Source: JANQIO01 sp965229625 (GTDB lineage Bacteria; Pseudomonadota; Gammaproteobacteria; Pseudomonadales; Halieaceae). From it: a DNA stretch of 64,000 nucleotides. Position 1 is the first letter of the stretch; each line of letters starts with the position of its first letter. Location: assembly GCA_965229625.1 (NCBI GenBank), contig CBDDJJ010000001.1:1116001-1180000 (forward strand), read 5' to 3'. A model generated the notes under the pieces. That model did not search any database. It worked only from the letters and a program-made list of their open reading frames with translations, and was not told the origin of the DNA. Below, piece by piece: positions 1 through 8,652 of the stretch. The position numbers and the translations under genes are program-made.

Positions 1-1466
1 AAGTCCTGGTAGCCATAGAGAATCACCCGTTTGTCCCACGCGCCGATACCCACGCCGTAGGCGTCGCTGATATCCACCTCGCCGCTGGCATCGAGCTTGA
101 GCAAAGGGTGGGGATAGTCCATCACCGAGGCGCGGTCGTTGACGCTGGCGGCGAAATTGTGGGCGATCCCCAGGGTGTGACCGACCTCGTGGGCGGAAAG
201 CTGGCGCAGGCGAGCCAGGGCAAAGGCCTCGACCTCGACGCTGCGGTCCTCGTCACCGTAGGGTTGCAGGAGGCCTTCCCCCAGCAGGTAGTCCTGGCGC
301 ACCCGCAGGGAGCCGAGGGTGACATGGCCCTTGATGATTTCACCGGTGCGGGGGTCGCGCACCGAGGAGCCGTAGGACCAGCCCCGGGTCGCGCGGTGTA
401 CCCACTGGATCACGTTGTAACGCACATCCATCGGGTCGGCGCCTTCAGGCAGCACCTCTACCCGGAAGGCATCGCGATAGCCCGCCGCCTCAAAGGCCTG
501 GTTCCACCAGCGCGCTCCCTCCAGCAATGCTGAGCGCACCGGTTCCGGGGCGCCGCGGTCAAGATAGTAGACGATGGGCTCTACCGGCTCGCTCAGCTCG
601 GCAGAGGGATCTTTCTTTTCCAGCCGGTGGCGCGGCAACCAGGCCCTGTGAAGGGGCTGGTGTATCGGCGTAGCGTAGTCGGCAAAACTGCCGGAGAACG
701 CCGGGTCAAAATACCCGGAGCGGGGCTCGAAGGGCACCGGGGTGTAGCCGTCGTCGGGCAGCCGTACCAGCGAATGGCGGGTGTGTATGGAAACCTGGGT
801 GGGGTCCGGCACCACGGTCGGCAGGTACTCCCCTTCCGGTTTGCCGGTAAGGGTGACGATGGCTTCGATCTCGGTGTTGTCCGGAAATGCCCGGGTATTG
901 GCCAGGTAGATGCTGGACAACTCCGCCGCCGCCTTGTAGTCGCCCTCTTCGCTCTGCTTCAGACTGTCTGCCACCCCGTGCGCATCCCGCAGGAAGAACT
1001 CCGTGGCATCCACCAGTACGCGGCCGTCACCGGCCTCCGCGGCGATATCGAAACCACCCAGCACCGAGAAAGCAAAGGACTGCTGCACCGCACTACGCTC
1101 TTCGACATCATCCGATTCGGCGCGGTAATCGAGGTTGTCCTGCACCAGCAGCACCCGCGGCCCGACGCGCTGGAATCGCACTACCCGGGTTTCACCGAGC
1201 TGGCCGCGATCCAGCCCGAGATCATTGGAGCCCACCCCGCGCGCCAACCAGGACACATAAAGGAAGGGTGAATCGAACTCGGCAATTTCCAGGTACAGTT
1301 TGCCGTCACCTGCGTGCCAATGGAGGTTGTAGAAGCCGCTACGTTGGTCGGATGCCCCGACAATGCTGGCAAAGCTGGCCTGCTGCGGCGGGCTTGCCTC
1401 CCTGGCGCAGGCCGCCAGCAATGTCAGCAGCGTACCCAGCAGCAGGATCCGGGTGATGGTGTGCAT
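1..1466 (-). CDS. Zinc-dependent metalloprotease lipoprotein, DUF5117 type (C-terminus outside window)
   Basis: About 488 residues are visible and the gene runs off the left edge. The N-terminus is a lipoprotein signal with lipobox LAAC near residue 20, so the protein is probably anchored in the outer membrane or periplasm. The region around residues 50-110 (ARGVGSNDLGLDRGQLGE) is typical of the DUF5117 domain, and a metzincin-type zinc site HEVGHTLGIAHNF begins at H426, with E427 as expected catalytic base. Family members are usually above 800 residues, so roughly the C-terminal 40 percent is missing here. The ATG at 1466 follows a good GGGAGG ribosome site. It is the last visible gene of a leftward run, 16 bp after the ATP-NAD kinase-like gene. 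The substrate is unknown. Confidence 0.85.
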   Translation of the reverse strand, partial: MHTITRILLLGTLLTLLAACAREASPPQQASFASIVGASDQRSGFYNLHWHAGDGKLYLEIAEFDSPFLYVSWLARGVGSNDLGLDRGQLGETRVVRFQRVGPRVLLVQDNLDYRAESDDVEERSAVQQSFAFSVLGGFDIAAEAGDGRVLVDATEFFLRDAHGVADSLKQSEEGDYKAAAELSSIYLANTRAFPDNTEIEAIVTLTGKPEGEYLPTVVPDPTQVSIHTRHSLVRLPDDGYTPVPFEPRSGYFDPAFSGSFADYATPIHQPLHRAWLPRHRLEKKDPSAELSEPVEPIVYYLDRGAPEPVRSALLEGARWWNQAFEAAGYRDAFRVEVLPEGADPMDVRYNVIQWVHRATRGWSYGSSVRDPRTGEIIKGHVTLGSLRVRQDYLLGEGLLQPYGDEDRSVEVEAFALARLRQLSAHEVGHTLGIAHNFAASVNDRASVMDYPHPLLKLDASGEVDISDAYGVGIGAWDKRVILYGYQD

Positions 1467-1482
1467 GGTGTCCCTCCCAGCT

Positions 1483-2616
1483 TCAGTCGTCGATGCCCGG
1501 CAGCGTGGCCACCGGGTAGAGAATGGCGTCATGGTATCCGGTTACCACCTTGCGGTAACCACACAGCTCCGCATCCAGGGCCGGGTCATTGGTGTCGACC
1601 AGCAAAGGCTCACCGTTCAGCCCCTTGATCTTGCCCTTGCCGGCCACGATGGTGATGTTGTCCAGCCCCACAGTGCGCAGCACAGCCGGGCTGAACTGCT
1701 GGTTGCCGCGACCAAATACATGCCCCTGGCCGCCGATGGCCGTAACAATAATCTCGGCAGGTTTGGCTTCTCGCTCCAGCAGGGTGAGCAACTCCGCCTC
1801 GCCGGCATCGCTCAGCAACAGCTCTCCGTCACAGAATGCATCCACGCCGAGCAGCGTATTGGGCAGGCCCAGTTCTGCCATGATGGCGGCGGTGGTGCTG
1901 CCGGGACCCATCAGGTAGATTCGGCCAGGGACGAGCGACTCGACGATGTCAGCGGCGATATCCTCCGCCACCAGTGCCTCGGACTCCACGCCAGCCACCT
2001 TGGTGCGCTGCAGGAAGTGCCCTTCTTCCGGTGTCAGCAACTCACCGTAGAAGCGAGCCTTGACGACGCCCTGGCGGAAAGCGTCTTCGTCGATGTCGCG
2101 CACCTCGCGCAGTTCCACGTTCACCAGGCCCGCGCTGGCCAGGCGCTTGAGCAGCTCACCGGCGGCTTCCGGCGACACCGCGTAGACGGCGGAATGCATT
2201 TTCACGCCGCTGGGAATCCCCAGCGCCGCCACCCGATCCCCCACCGCGTCGAGAATATCCCGGGCGGTGCCGTCACCGCCGGCAAACACCAATACGTCGG
2301 GCTGTTGTGCAGCGATTGCCTGCGCCGCCCGCGCAGTGTCTTCCGCCGTGGTCGGTTCCGCGTTGGGCTTGCCACAGGACTGCCAGTCAAGCTCCAGTCC
2401 CTCCAGTGCTGCGCTGCCCATCGCGCCTTCCCAACAGACAATCTCGATATCCGCGCCGACCAGCGCTGCCAGGGCGCGGTGCGCGCGCTCGATGGCACGG
2501 GGCCGGGCGCCACGCTTCAGCGCCTCATCGCGAATGTCGGCGCCGTCACTGCCCTTGAGCCCAACCGGGCCACCGAGCCCGGCATAGGGATTCACCAGCA
2601 GGCCTATTTTCAGCAT
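1483..2616 (-). CDS. ATP-NAD kinase family protein
   Basis: The 377-residue protein starts MLKIGLLVNPYAGLGGPVGL, a signature of the ATP-NAD kinase family with an AcoX-like C-terminal part, distinct from housekeeping NadK. A glycine-rich nucleotide motif of diacylglycerol/NAD kinases, FAGGDGTARD, sits near residue 115, and a second glycine-rich stretch (LMGPGSTTAAIM) near residue 235. Members are presumed to phosphorylate NAD or a related small molecule in the cytoplasm; the true substrate is not established. The gene lies 13 bp after pdxB in the same operon, which would fit a role near cofactor metabolism, but that is inference. Confidence 0.85.
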   Translation of the reverse strand: MLKIGLLVNPYAGLGGPVGLKGSDGADIRDEALKRGARPRAIERAHRALAALVGADIEIVCWEGAMGSAALEGLELDWQSCGKPNAEPTTAEDTARAAQAIAAQQPDVLVFAGGDGTARDILDAVGDRVAALGIPSGVKMHSAVYAVSPEAAGELLKRLASAGLVNVELREVRDIDEDAFRQGVVKARFYGELLTPEEGHFLQRTKVAGVESEALVAEDIAADIVESLVPGRIYLMGPGSTTAAIMAELGLPNTLLGVDAFCDGELLLSDAGEAELLTLLEREAKPAEIIVTAIGGQGHVFGRGNQQFSPAVLRTVGLDNITIVAGKGKIKGLNGEPLLVDTNDPALDAELCGYRKVVTGYHDAILYPVATLPGIDD

Positions 2617-2629
2617 AAAGCCCTATTCC

Positions 2630-3739
2630 TTAAGCAATCGGTGGGAAAACCAGCAAAGCCTGGCACAGTGCCCGGCTGTCACTGTCGAGCATCGAGAAGT
2701 TGTCAATACGCAGCGCACCGAGTTCACGGCGCAATCGATAGCCCTTGCGCAGCGGATCAAAGCCGGCCGGCACCCTGGACCGCAACATCGCATCATCCTC
2801 GCTGAGGTCGTAGACCTGTGCCACCAGCCAGGTCAGTAGTTCCTGCCCCTTGAGTCCGGCTGGCACCCGCACCGATACCGGGTCCAGCTCTGCCACTGCC
2901 GCCACCTCCGGCGCGAGACCCAGCGCCTTGCTGAGCGCCCCGGCCAGCATGCGGGTGGCGCGCAGCTTGCCGTCGGTGCTGTATCCGGCGATATGAGCAG
3001 TCCCGAAGCGGCACGCCGCCAGCAGGGCTTCATCGACAGCGGGCTCCCCTTCCCAGACATCCAGCACCAGGTGGATATCCGGGCGACGGCTTGCCAGTGA
3101 GCGCAATACCTCGGTGGCAATCAATTCACCGCGCCCGGCGTTGATGAGCAGGGCCTCCGCCGTGAGTGATGAGAGTTGCTCGAGGTCCAGCATGTGCTCG
3201 CTCGGCCAGGGGTGCTCCCGGGTCAGCGCGGCATGCAGGCAGACCACCGGGCAGGCCAAGAGCTCCTCCAGGCCACACAGGGCCTCCAGGCCATCCAGCC
3301 AGGGGTCATAGGCCCGGCAGCGAATACCCAGGCGCGCCATGCGCTGGTGCAGGCGCCGGCCAATATGCCCGTAACCGACAATACCCAGGGTGTCTCCCTC
3401 CAGCAGGCCGGCTAACTGCGCCGGGTGATGACACAGCGCGCTCAACACATAGTCCACCACCGAGTCCGCGTTTGACCCGGGAGCATAGGCAAAGGGTATT
3501 CCACGCGCTGCCAGTGCCGCCTGGTCGACGTGGTCGATACCACTGGTGGCAGAACCGACGAAACACAGGGAGCTGTCCATCAGCAGGGCATCATTCACCT
3601 GAGTCACGGAGCGCACCAGCAGCGCGTCGGCAGTCCTCAGCGCCGCCGCTTCAAGCGCCCGGCCATCGAAGCGCTCCACCTCGCCAAAGGCTTCCAGTGC
3701 TTCGATTCCCGCCATGTTGCGATCTACCAGCAGTTTCAC
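2630..3739 (-). CDS. pdxB: 4-phosphoerythronate dehydrogenase
   Basis: PdxB oxidises 4-phospho-D-erythronate with NAD in the DXP-dependent route to pyridoxal 5'-phosphate. The 369-residue product begins MKLLVDRNMAGIEALEAFG and has the D-2-hydroxyacid dehydrogenase layout: substrate domain, Rossmann segment GIVGYGHIGRRL near residues 120-131, the INAGRGELI motif near 200, and a C-terminal PdxB dimerisation domain that shorter dehydrogenases lack. Its start overlaps the stop of the upstream exonuclease gene by 4 bp, implying translational coupling. Confidence 0.95.
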   Translation of the reverse strand: MKLLVDRNMAGIEALEAFGEVERFDGRALEAAALRTADALLVRSVTQVNDALLMDSSLCFVGSATSGIDHVDQAALAARGIPFAYAPGSNADSVVDYVLSALCHHPAQLAGLLEGDTLGIVGYGHIGRRLHQRMARLGIRCRAYDPWLDGLEALCGLEELLACPVVCLHAALTREHPWPSEHMLDLEQLSSLTAEALLINAGRGELIATEVLRSLASRRPDIHLVLDVWEGEPAVDEALLAACRFGTAHIAGYSTDGKLRATRMLAGALSKALGLAPEVAAVAELDPVSVRVPAGLKGQELLTWLVAQVYDLSEDDAMLRSRVPAGFDPLRKGYRLRRELGALRIDNFSMLDSDSRALCQALLVFPPIA

Positions 3740-4635
3740 AGCCCGCCCCCCAGGCGCTTGAGACGGCCGAGCACGGCGCCGCTGAGCTCGATCTCCTGGA
3801 GATAGTCCAACGTCGCATCAATAGCGTCTCGCGACGCTGCGAACGGCGCCGGTAACGCCACATCGGGCACCGCGGTCTCCAGCCGGGCCAGCTGCCGCGA
3901 CAGCAGGGCCTGCTCCCAGTGGTCTTCCAGGGCCTGGCTGATGCGGGCAACACCGCGCAATCCGAGGCCGTCCAGCGCCTGGCGGTTTACCCCCAGGGTC
4001 TCCAGGTCGCCAAAGGCGCTGATCAGCACAGCCCCGGATTTGGCGCCGATGGAAGGGACGCCGGGGATATCATCGATGGCATCCCCCACCAGTCCCTGGT
4101 AGTCAGGGAACTGCGAGGGCGCCACGCCGAAGCGCTCCTGGAAACCGGCGGCATCCAGGTAACTGTCGGCTGCAAAATCCCAGAGGCGATCGCCTTCCGC
4201 GAGCAGCAGTTGCCCCAGGTCCTTGTCGCGGCTGACCACGGTAACCGCCTGCCCGGCCGTTCGCGCCTGCGCTGCCAGGGTGGCGATATAGTCATCGGCC
4301 TCGTAGCGCTTGCCACCCAGGCAGGGAATACCGAGACTCTCGGTCACCGCCCGGCAGGCATTGAGTTGGTAGGCCAGCGCCTCGTCGGGCAACTCGCGGC
4401 TGGCTTTGTAGGCCGGGTAGAAATCGTTGCGAAAGCAACTGCCCAGGCTTTCATCGAAGGCGGCAGCCAGCACCGCGTCCTCCGGCAGCTGTACCAGCAG
4501 GTCCACCAGGAAGCTGGTGTAGCCATAGACCGCATTCAGCGGGTATCCCTCCGGGCTGTGCCAGCGCTCCGGCAGTGAGAAGTAGGCGCGAAAAATGTAG
4601 ATACTGGCGTCGACCAGCAGTGCCTGCCCACTCAC
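3736..4635 (-). CDS. 5'-3' exonuclease (PolA N-terminal / Xni-like)
   Basis: This 299-residue protein matches the stand-alone 5'-3' exonuclease/flap endonuclease family (N-terminal domain of DNA polymerase I). The N-terminal LLVDASIYIFRAYFS supplies the first metal-binding aspartate, acidic motifs follow (YEADDYIATL near 111, VSRDKDLGQLL near 137), and a helix-hairpin-helix segment DIPGVPSIGAKSG near 190 binds DNA. It acts on 5' flaps or single-stranded ends in the cytoplasm. It overlaps pdxB downstream and epmC upstream by 4 bp each. It is slightly longer than E. coli Xni, so I leave the symbol open. Confidence 0.88.
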   Translation of the reverse strand: MSGQALLVDASIYIFRAYFSLPERWHSPEGYPLNAVYGYTSFLVDLLVQLPEDAVLAAAFDESLGSCFRNDFYPAYKASRELPDEALAYQLNACRAVTESLGIPCLGGKRYEADDYIATLAAQARTAGQAVTVVSRDKDLGQLLLAEGDRLWDFAADSYLDAAGFQERFGVAPSQFPDYQGLVGDAIDDIPGVPSIGAKSGAVLISAFGDLETLGVNRQALDGLGLRGVARISQALEDHWEQALLSRQLARLETAVPDVALPAPFAASRDAIDATLDYLQEIELSGAVLGRLKRLGGGL

Positions 4636-5180
4636 CGGTGGGCAGCCTCACTGCCGGGCAACTGGAAGTCCTCAGGGGCAGGCTCAGCCGCACCGCCGAA
4701 CCGCATCGCCAGCGCCGACCGGAAGGTCTCGGCGCGGGCGGGCAGCGCATCACGGCAGAAACGCCGCGCCTGGGCCAGGACGGCCCGCGCAAATCCCCGG
4801 TGACTGGTTGCGGGGGCATTGAGGTTGTCGACGCTGACGCGAAACGGCACGCATGCGGCCAGCGCCAGGTGCCACTCCACCGCCTGGGGCCTGACCTCGA
4901 CAGACTCGAAGGCGCGCTGTTGTTCCACATCGCGACCATCGGCTGCATACCAGTAACCGTAGTCTTCCAGACAGTGCCGCTCGCGGCCGGCAATACACCA
5001 GTGGGCCACCTCGTGCAGGGCACTGGCGGCAAAATCTTCCCGGTAGTGAATCACCGCGTCACCCGAGCGGCGCTGTGCCGGCATGTACAGGGGTTCGCTG
5101 GCGCCGCCGCGCAGGTGGGTGCGGTAATCTGCGTAAAAACAGTCCGCAAACACGGCTTCGATGGTGGCGGCGTGGTTCAC
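4632..5180 (-). CDS. epmC: Elongation factor P hydroxylase
   Basis: EpmC hydroxylates the beta-lysyl-lysine side chain of translation factor EF-P. The 182-residue length equals that of E. coli EpmC (YfcM). The segment ALHEVAHWCIAG near residue 60 gives the HExxH-like metal site and is highly characteristic of the family, as are YYxxGR-type residues after it. The start chosen is GTG at 5180, overlapping the TusA stop by 4 bp; an upstream ATG would force a long overlap into tusA and match no family member. The other EF-P modification genes (epmA, epmB) are not in this window. Confidence 0.9.
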   Translation of the reverse strand: MNHAATIEAVFADCFYADYRTHLRGGASEPLYMPAQRRSGDAVIHYREDFAASALHEVAHWCIAGRERHCLEDYGYWYAADGRDVEQQRAFESVEVRPQAVEWHLALAACVPFRVSVDNLNAPATSHRGFARAVLAQARRFCRDALPARAETFRSALAMRFGGAAEPAPEDFQLPGSEAAHR

Positions 5181-5434
5181 TGCTTGCGAATCAGGTAATG
5201 GAACTCGTCGCCCTCTGCCCGCTGTTCGACGACTTCCTCTACCAGTTCGTGACCGAGGAACGTGCAAAAGCGCGGGATATCGCGCTGGGTGGAGGGGTCG
5301 GTGGCCTGCACCGCCAGCAGTTCGCCGCTGGCCATCTCGCGCACCGCCTTGTGCAGCAGCATCACCGGCTCCGGGCAATAGAGGCCGCGGGCATCCAACT
5401 GGTGCTGGGCCTGCTGGCTATCACCGGCGCTCAC
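5177..5434 (-). CDS. tusA: Sulfurtransferase TusA
   Basis: TusA passes persulfide sulfur from IscS to TusBCD for 2-thiouridine formation in tRNA wobble positions and to other sulfur pathways. The 85-residue protein has the family motif LDARGLYCPEPVMLLHKAV, where the cysteine before PEP carries the persulfide, followed by the DPSTQRDIPRFC segment. It sits between YheU and EpmC with 4-bp overlaps on both sides, so these genes are very likely translated as one coupled unit. EpmC and TusA both act on translation components. Confidence 0.95.
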   Translation of the reverse strand: MSAGDSQQAQHQLDARGLYCPEPVMLLHKAVREMASGELLAVQATDPSTQRDIPRFCTFLGHELVEEVVEQRAEGDEFHYLIRKQ

Positions 5435-5670
5435 AGGTCCAGCTCCGCCAGGCGTTCACGGTCGCAGAGGTCGTACTGCTCACTGTCGAGATCATAGACC
5501 AGCGCCAGGTCACCGGCATCGAGCTGGCGCCGCAGGGAACCGGCCTTTTCTTCCAGGCTGCGTTCACGCAGGCCGTAGTCGGTGCCATCACGGCTCGCAA
5601 ACTCCTCCAGCAACGCCGTCAGCGTTTCCGGTGCCAGCCGGGCGGGTGGAATCTGTACAAGCTGCGCCAT
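5431..5670 (-). CDS. YheU family protein (UPF0270)
   Basis: The 79-residue product (MAQLVQIPPARLAPETLTAL start) matches the small YheU/UPF0270 family in length and in the conserved block FASRDGTDYGLRERSLEEK. Function is unknown in all members. The ATG at 5670 fits the family N-terminus; a longer reading to 5868 would run through the divergent promoter region of the ACT-domain gene. It is the first gene of the leftward operon ending at the metalloprotease, and overlaps tusA by 4 bp. Confidence 0.85.
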   Translation of the reverse strand: MAQLVQIPPARLAPETLTALLEEFASRDGTDYGLRERSLEEKAGSLRRQLDAGDLALVYDLDSEQYDLCDRERLAELDL

Positions 5671-5751
5671 GGGTTGTCGTCGGGAATCTCTGCACAAAGT
5701 CTGCAAGGCCGCTAATATACGTGCTGACCCGCCAATTGTGGAGTACACACC

Positions 5752-6282
5752 GTGCAGAGCACGTTCATCATTACCTTCATCGGAGACGACCGCCCCGGCC
5801 TGGTCGAGGCCCTCGCCAGCGTGGTGGCGGATCACGGTGGCAACTGGCTGGAGAGCCGACTGTCGCAACTGGCGGGCAAGTTCGCCGGCCTGATCAGTGT
5901 CTCGCTGCCCAGCGAATCCGGACCTGCCCTGGAGGCTGCCCTGGACGCGCTACATGCGGAAGGTATCAGCGTGCGTGTTACCCCCTGCGACGCCACCCGG
6001 GCCCAGGATGACCACCAGCGGATAGTCACGCTGACCGTACTGGGACCGGACCGTCCCGGTGTGGTTCGGGAGATCTCCGCCGCGCTCAGCAAGCGCAGCA
6101 TCAATGTGGTGGATCTCGAGAGCTTTGTCAGCCCGGCGCCGATGAGTTCGGAGCTGTTGTTCCATGCCCAGGTCGAAGCGACGCTGCCGCCGGACTGTGA
6201 GATCGAGGAACTGGAAGAGAAGCTGGACCAGATCGCCGACGAGATGCACATGGAGTTTACTCTGGAGGCGACTGCCTCCTGA
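5752..6282 (+). CDS. ACT-domain regulatory protein, GcvR-like
   Basis: The 176-residue protein has two ACT domains (about residues 3-80 and 88-170), each opening with the ACT signature: FIGDDRPGLVEALASVV and VLGPDRPGVVREISAAL. This is the layout of GcvR, which binds glycine and antagonises GcvA activation of the glycine-cleavage operon. Whether the target here is glycine cleavage cannot be seen, as no gcv gene is present. The start is GTG at 5752, preceded by GGAG at a good distance. It is divergent from the yheU-tusA operon and its 3' end overlaps the small membrane protein gene by 26 bp tail to tail. Confidence 0.85.
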   Translation: MQSTFIITFIGDDRPGLVEALASVVADHGGNWLESRLSQLAGKFAGLISVSLPSESGPALEAALDALHAEGISVRVTPCDATRAQDDHQRIVTLTVLGPDRPGVVREISAALSKRSINVVDLESFVSPAPMSSELLFHAQVEATLPPDCEIEELEEKLDQIADEMHMEFTLEATAS

Positions 6283-6490
6283 GCAGGGCCTTGACCCCTA
6301 CGACCAGGCCGACACAGATGGCTGCCAGCACCATGGTCGTGAATACGCCCAGCAGGCAGTAGAGCATCAGCCACGCCATCTCCTCGGCGGGTACGTCAAA
6401 TCGATCGATGGCGGCCCAGATAAAGACGGTGGTCGCCAGCACGCCCAGGAAGACAGTGCGGCGCCCGCGGTTGCGGCTGCCAAACATCAT
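6257..6490 (-). CDS. Small two-helix membrane protein
   Basis: A 77-residue hypothetical protein with a basic N-terminus (SRNRGRR) followed by two predicted membrane helices, about residues 13-28 and 38-66, and a basic C-terminus. I recognise no family. Its ATG overlaps the aroC stop by 4 bp (ATGA), which supports a real coupled gene despite its size. Function unknown. Confidence 0.65.
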   Translation of the reverse strand: MMFGSRNRGRRTVFLGVLATTVFIWAAIDRFDVPAEEMAWLMLYCLLGVFTTMVLAAICVGLVVGVKALLRRQSPPE

Positions 6491-7590
6491 TCCGGGGCGA
6501 CTTTCCCGGGAATCGTCGGCGTGGGCGACTGGACGCCGGCATTCTGACCGCGATGCCGCAGCAGGTGGTCCATCAACACAATCGCCAGCATGGCCTCGGC
6601 AATGGGTGTGGCGCGAATTCCCACACAGGGGTCGTGCCGGCCGGTGGTCACCACCTCCACCGCGTTGCCGTCGACATCGATACTGTCCCCTGGCAGGCGA
6701 ATACTCGAGGTGGGTTTCAGGGCCATACTGACCACAATATCCTGGCCCGAGGAAATGCCACCCAACACGCCGCCGGCGTTGTTCGAGCGAAAACCTCCCG
6801 GCGTCAGTTCGTCGCGGTGCTCGCTGCCGAGGGCTCCCACGGCATCGAAGCCGGCGCCAATCTCTACGCCCTTGACCGCGTTGATGCTCATCATGGCATG
6901 GGCGATATCCGCATCCAGGCGATCGAACACTGGCTCACCGAGACCGGGCATCACGCCCTCGGCCACCACGTTGATGCGGGCACCGATGGAGTCGCCGGAC
7001 TTGTTGAGGGCCGCCATGTACTCTTCCATCTCCGGCACTTTGGACGGGTCCGGGCAGAAAAACGGGTTCTGCTCCACCTGCGACCAGTCCAGGGCCTCGG
7101 CCTTGATGGGGCCAAGCTGGGCCAGGTAGCCACGCACGGTGATGCCCTGGGTGGCGAGGTATTTCTTGGCGATAGCGCCCGCCGCCACCCGCATGGCAGT
7201 TTCCCGCGCCGAGGAGCGGCCACCGCCCCGGTAGTCGCGGCCACCGTACTTTTGCTGGTAGGTGTAGTCCGCGTGCATGGGCCGAAAGCGGTCGGCGATC
7301 TTCGAGTAATCCTTGGAGCGCTGGTCTTCATTCTCGATCAGCAGGCCTATCGCCGTGCCCGTGGTCTTGCCCTCGAACACGCCGGACAGGATTTTGACCG
7401 TGTCAGACTCACGACGCTGGGTAGTAAAGCGGGACTGGCCGGGCTTGCGCCGATCCAGGTCGACCTGCATATCCGCTTCCGACAGCGCCAGGCCGGGCGG
7501 GCAGCCGTCGACGATGCAGCCGATCGCCAGCCCGTGGCTCTCGCCGAAGCTGGTGACGGTAAAGAGTTTGCCTATGCTGTTGCCCGACAT
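6487..7590 (-). CDS. aroC: Chorismate synthase
   Basis: AroC converts EPSP to chorismate with reduced FMN, the last step of the shikimate pathway. The 367-residue protein has the canonical N-terminus (MSGNSIGKLFTVTSFGESHG), the DLDRRKPGQSRFTTQRRE block near residue 45, RPMHADYTY and YRGGGRSSARET near 105-130, and VGIRATPIAEAMLAI near the end. Length and motifs are those of the full enzyme. It lies 39 bp after prmB in the same direction and overlaps the small membrane gene downstream. Confidence 0.97.
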   Translation of the reverse strand: MSGNSIGKLFTVTSFGESHGLAIGCIVDGCPPGLALSEADMQVDLDRRKPGQSRFTTQRRESDTVKILSGVFEGKTTGTAIGLLIENEDQRSKDYSKIADRFRPMHADYTYQQKYGGRDYRGGGRSSARETAMRVAAGAIAKKYLATQGITVRGYLAQLGPIKAEALDWSQVEQNPFFCPDPSKVPEMEEYMAALNKSGDSIGARINVVAEGVMPGLGEPVFDRLDADIAHAMMSINAVKGVEIGAGFDAVGALGSEHRDELTPGGFRSNNAGGVLGGISSGQDIVVSMALKPTSSIRLPGDSIDVDGNAVEVVTTGRHDPCVGIRATPIAEAMLAIVLMDHLLRHRGQNAGVQSPTPTIPGKVAPE

Positions 7591-7629
7591 GAATTCCCGG
7601 CCCGTAAAAAAAGCGCGATTATAGCGCCT

Positions 7630-8562
7630 TCAGGCCTCCTGTGTTGGCGCCCGGCGCGGATGGTACTCGGCCAACTCCCGGGCGGTCAGCACAAACACGC
7701 CATGGCCCCCGCGTTCCAGTTCAATCCAGGTGAAGGGAATGTTGGGAAAGGCCTCCTGCAGCGCCACCCAGCTGTTGCCCACCTCCCCCACCAGCAGCCC
7801 GTCCGGGGCGAGGAAGTGCACAGCGGTCTCCAGGATGTGGCGGGTAATGTCCAGCCCGTCCACGCCGGACCCCAACGCCAGGGTCGGTTCGTGCCGGTAC
7901 TCTGGCGGCATGGTGGCGAGGTCTTCCTCATCCACATAGGGCGGGTTGGTCACCAGCAGGTCGTACTGGCGCCCGCGCAGGGCCTCGAAGAGGTCGGAGT
8001 GAATGATCTCCACCCGCTCTTCGAGCCTCAGCAACTCACGGTTCTCCCGCGCCAACGCCAGGGCCTCTTCGTCAATGTCGACCAGGTCGACGCGCGCTTC
8101 AGGATTCCAGGCGGCTACCGCCAGCCCGATGCAGCCGCTGCCACAGCACAGGTCCAGCACCCGCCGGATCGGTGGCCCGACATACCAGGGTGCAAAATCC
8201 CGCTCAATCAGCTCGGCAATCGGCGAACGCGGGATCAGGGCGCGGCGATCAATCTTGAATTCCAGGCCAGCAAACCAGGTACGCCCGGTGAGGTAAGGCA
8301 CCGGCACCCGGTCGTCCACCCGGCGGCGAACGTTACGGATCAGCTGTTCCTTCTCGCTGTCATTGATGCGGCAATCCAGCACCGAAGGATCGCTTTCCAT
8401 CGGCAACTGCAGGCTGCCCAGCACCAGGTGCAGGGCCTCGTCCCAGGCGTTGTCGGTGCCGTGCCCAAAGTACAGTTCCGCTTCCTCGAAGCAGGCCTCG
8501 GCCCAGCGCAGGCCATCGCCGACTGTCTCCAGCTCCGCCTTGATCTGGTCCTCGATACTCAT
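7630..8562 (-). CDS. prmB: Ribosomal protein L3 N5-glutamine methyltransferase
   Basis: PrmB uses S-adenosylmethionine to methylate a glutamine of ribosomal protein L3. The protein (310 residues from MSIEDQIKAEL at 8562) has a Rossmann SAM site VLDLCCGSGCIGLAVA near residue 135 and the glutamine-MTase signature VTNPPYVDEEDL near 205. The PYVDEEDLATMP context distinguishes it from PrmC. I prefer the ATG at 8562 to the one at 8583 because family members start at this point. aroC follows closely, as often seen in gammaproteobacteria. Confidence 0.93.
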   Translation of the reverse strand: MSIEDQIKAELETVGDGLRWAEACFEEAELYFGHGTDNAWDEALHLVLGSLQLPMESDPSVLDCRINDSEKEQLIRNVRRRVDDRVPVPYLTGRTWFAGLEFKIDRRALIPRSPIAELIERDFAPWYVGPPIRRVLDLCCGSGCIGLAVAAWNPEARVDLVDIDEEALALARENRELLRLEERVEIIHSDLFEALRGRQYDLLVTNPPYVDEEDLATMPPEYRHEPTLALGSGVDGLDITRHILETAVHFLAPDGLLVGEVGNSWVALQEAFPNIPFTWIELERGGHGVFVLTARELAEYHPRRAPTQEA

Positions 8563-8652
8563 GAACAGCAGTGTACCCCGCAATTGCCGGGCCGACAGCC
8601 GGTTGCTAGTATCCGCCCCTCATTCGTAGCACGCGCTGGCATAAAACGAGGC

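Noticed and set aside
1363..2805. A 480-codon rightward frame opposite the ATP-NAD kinase-like and pdxB genes
   Set aside because: No ribosome site, no recognisable domain, and biased composition typical of antisense frames in GC-rich DNA.
6553..8652. A very long rightward open frame (over 700 codons) ahead of folE
   Set aside because: It is the antisense of aroC and prmB, which both have full motif support. Only the part from 8653 (folE) is real; long antisense frames are expected at this GC content.
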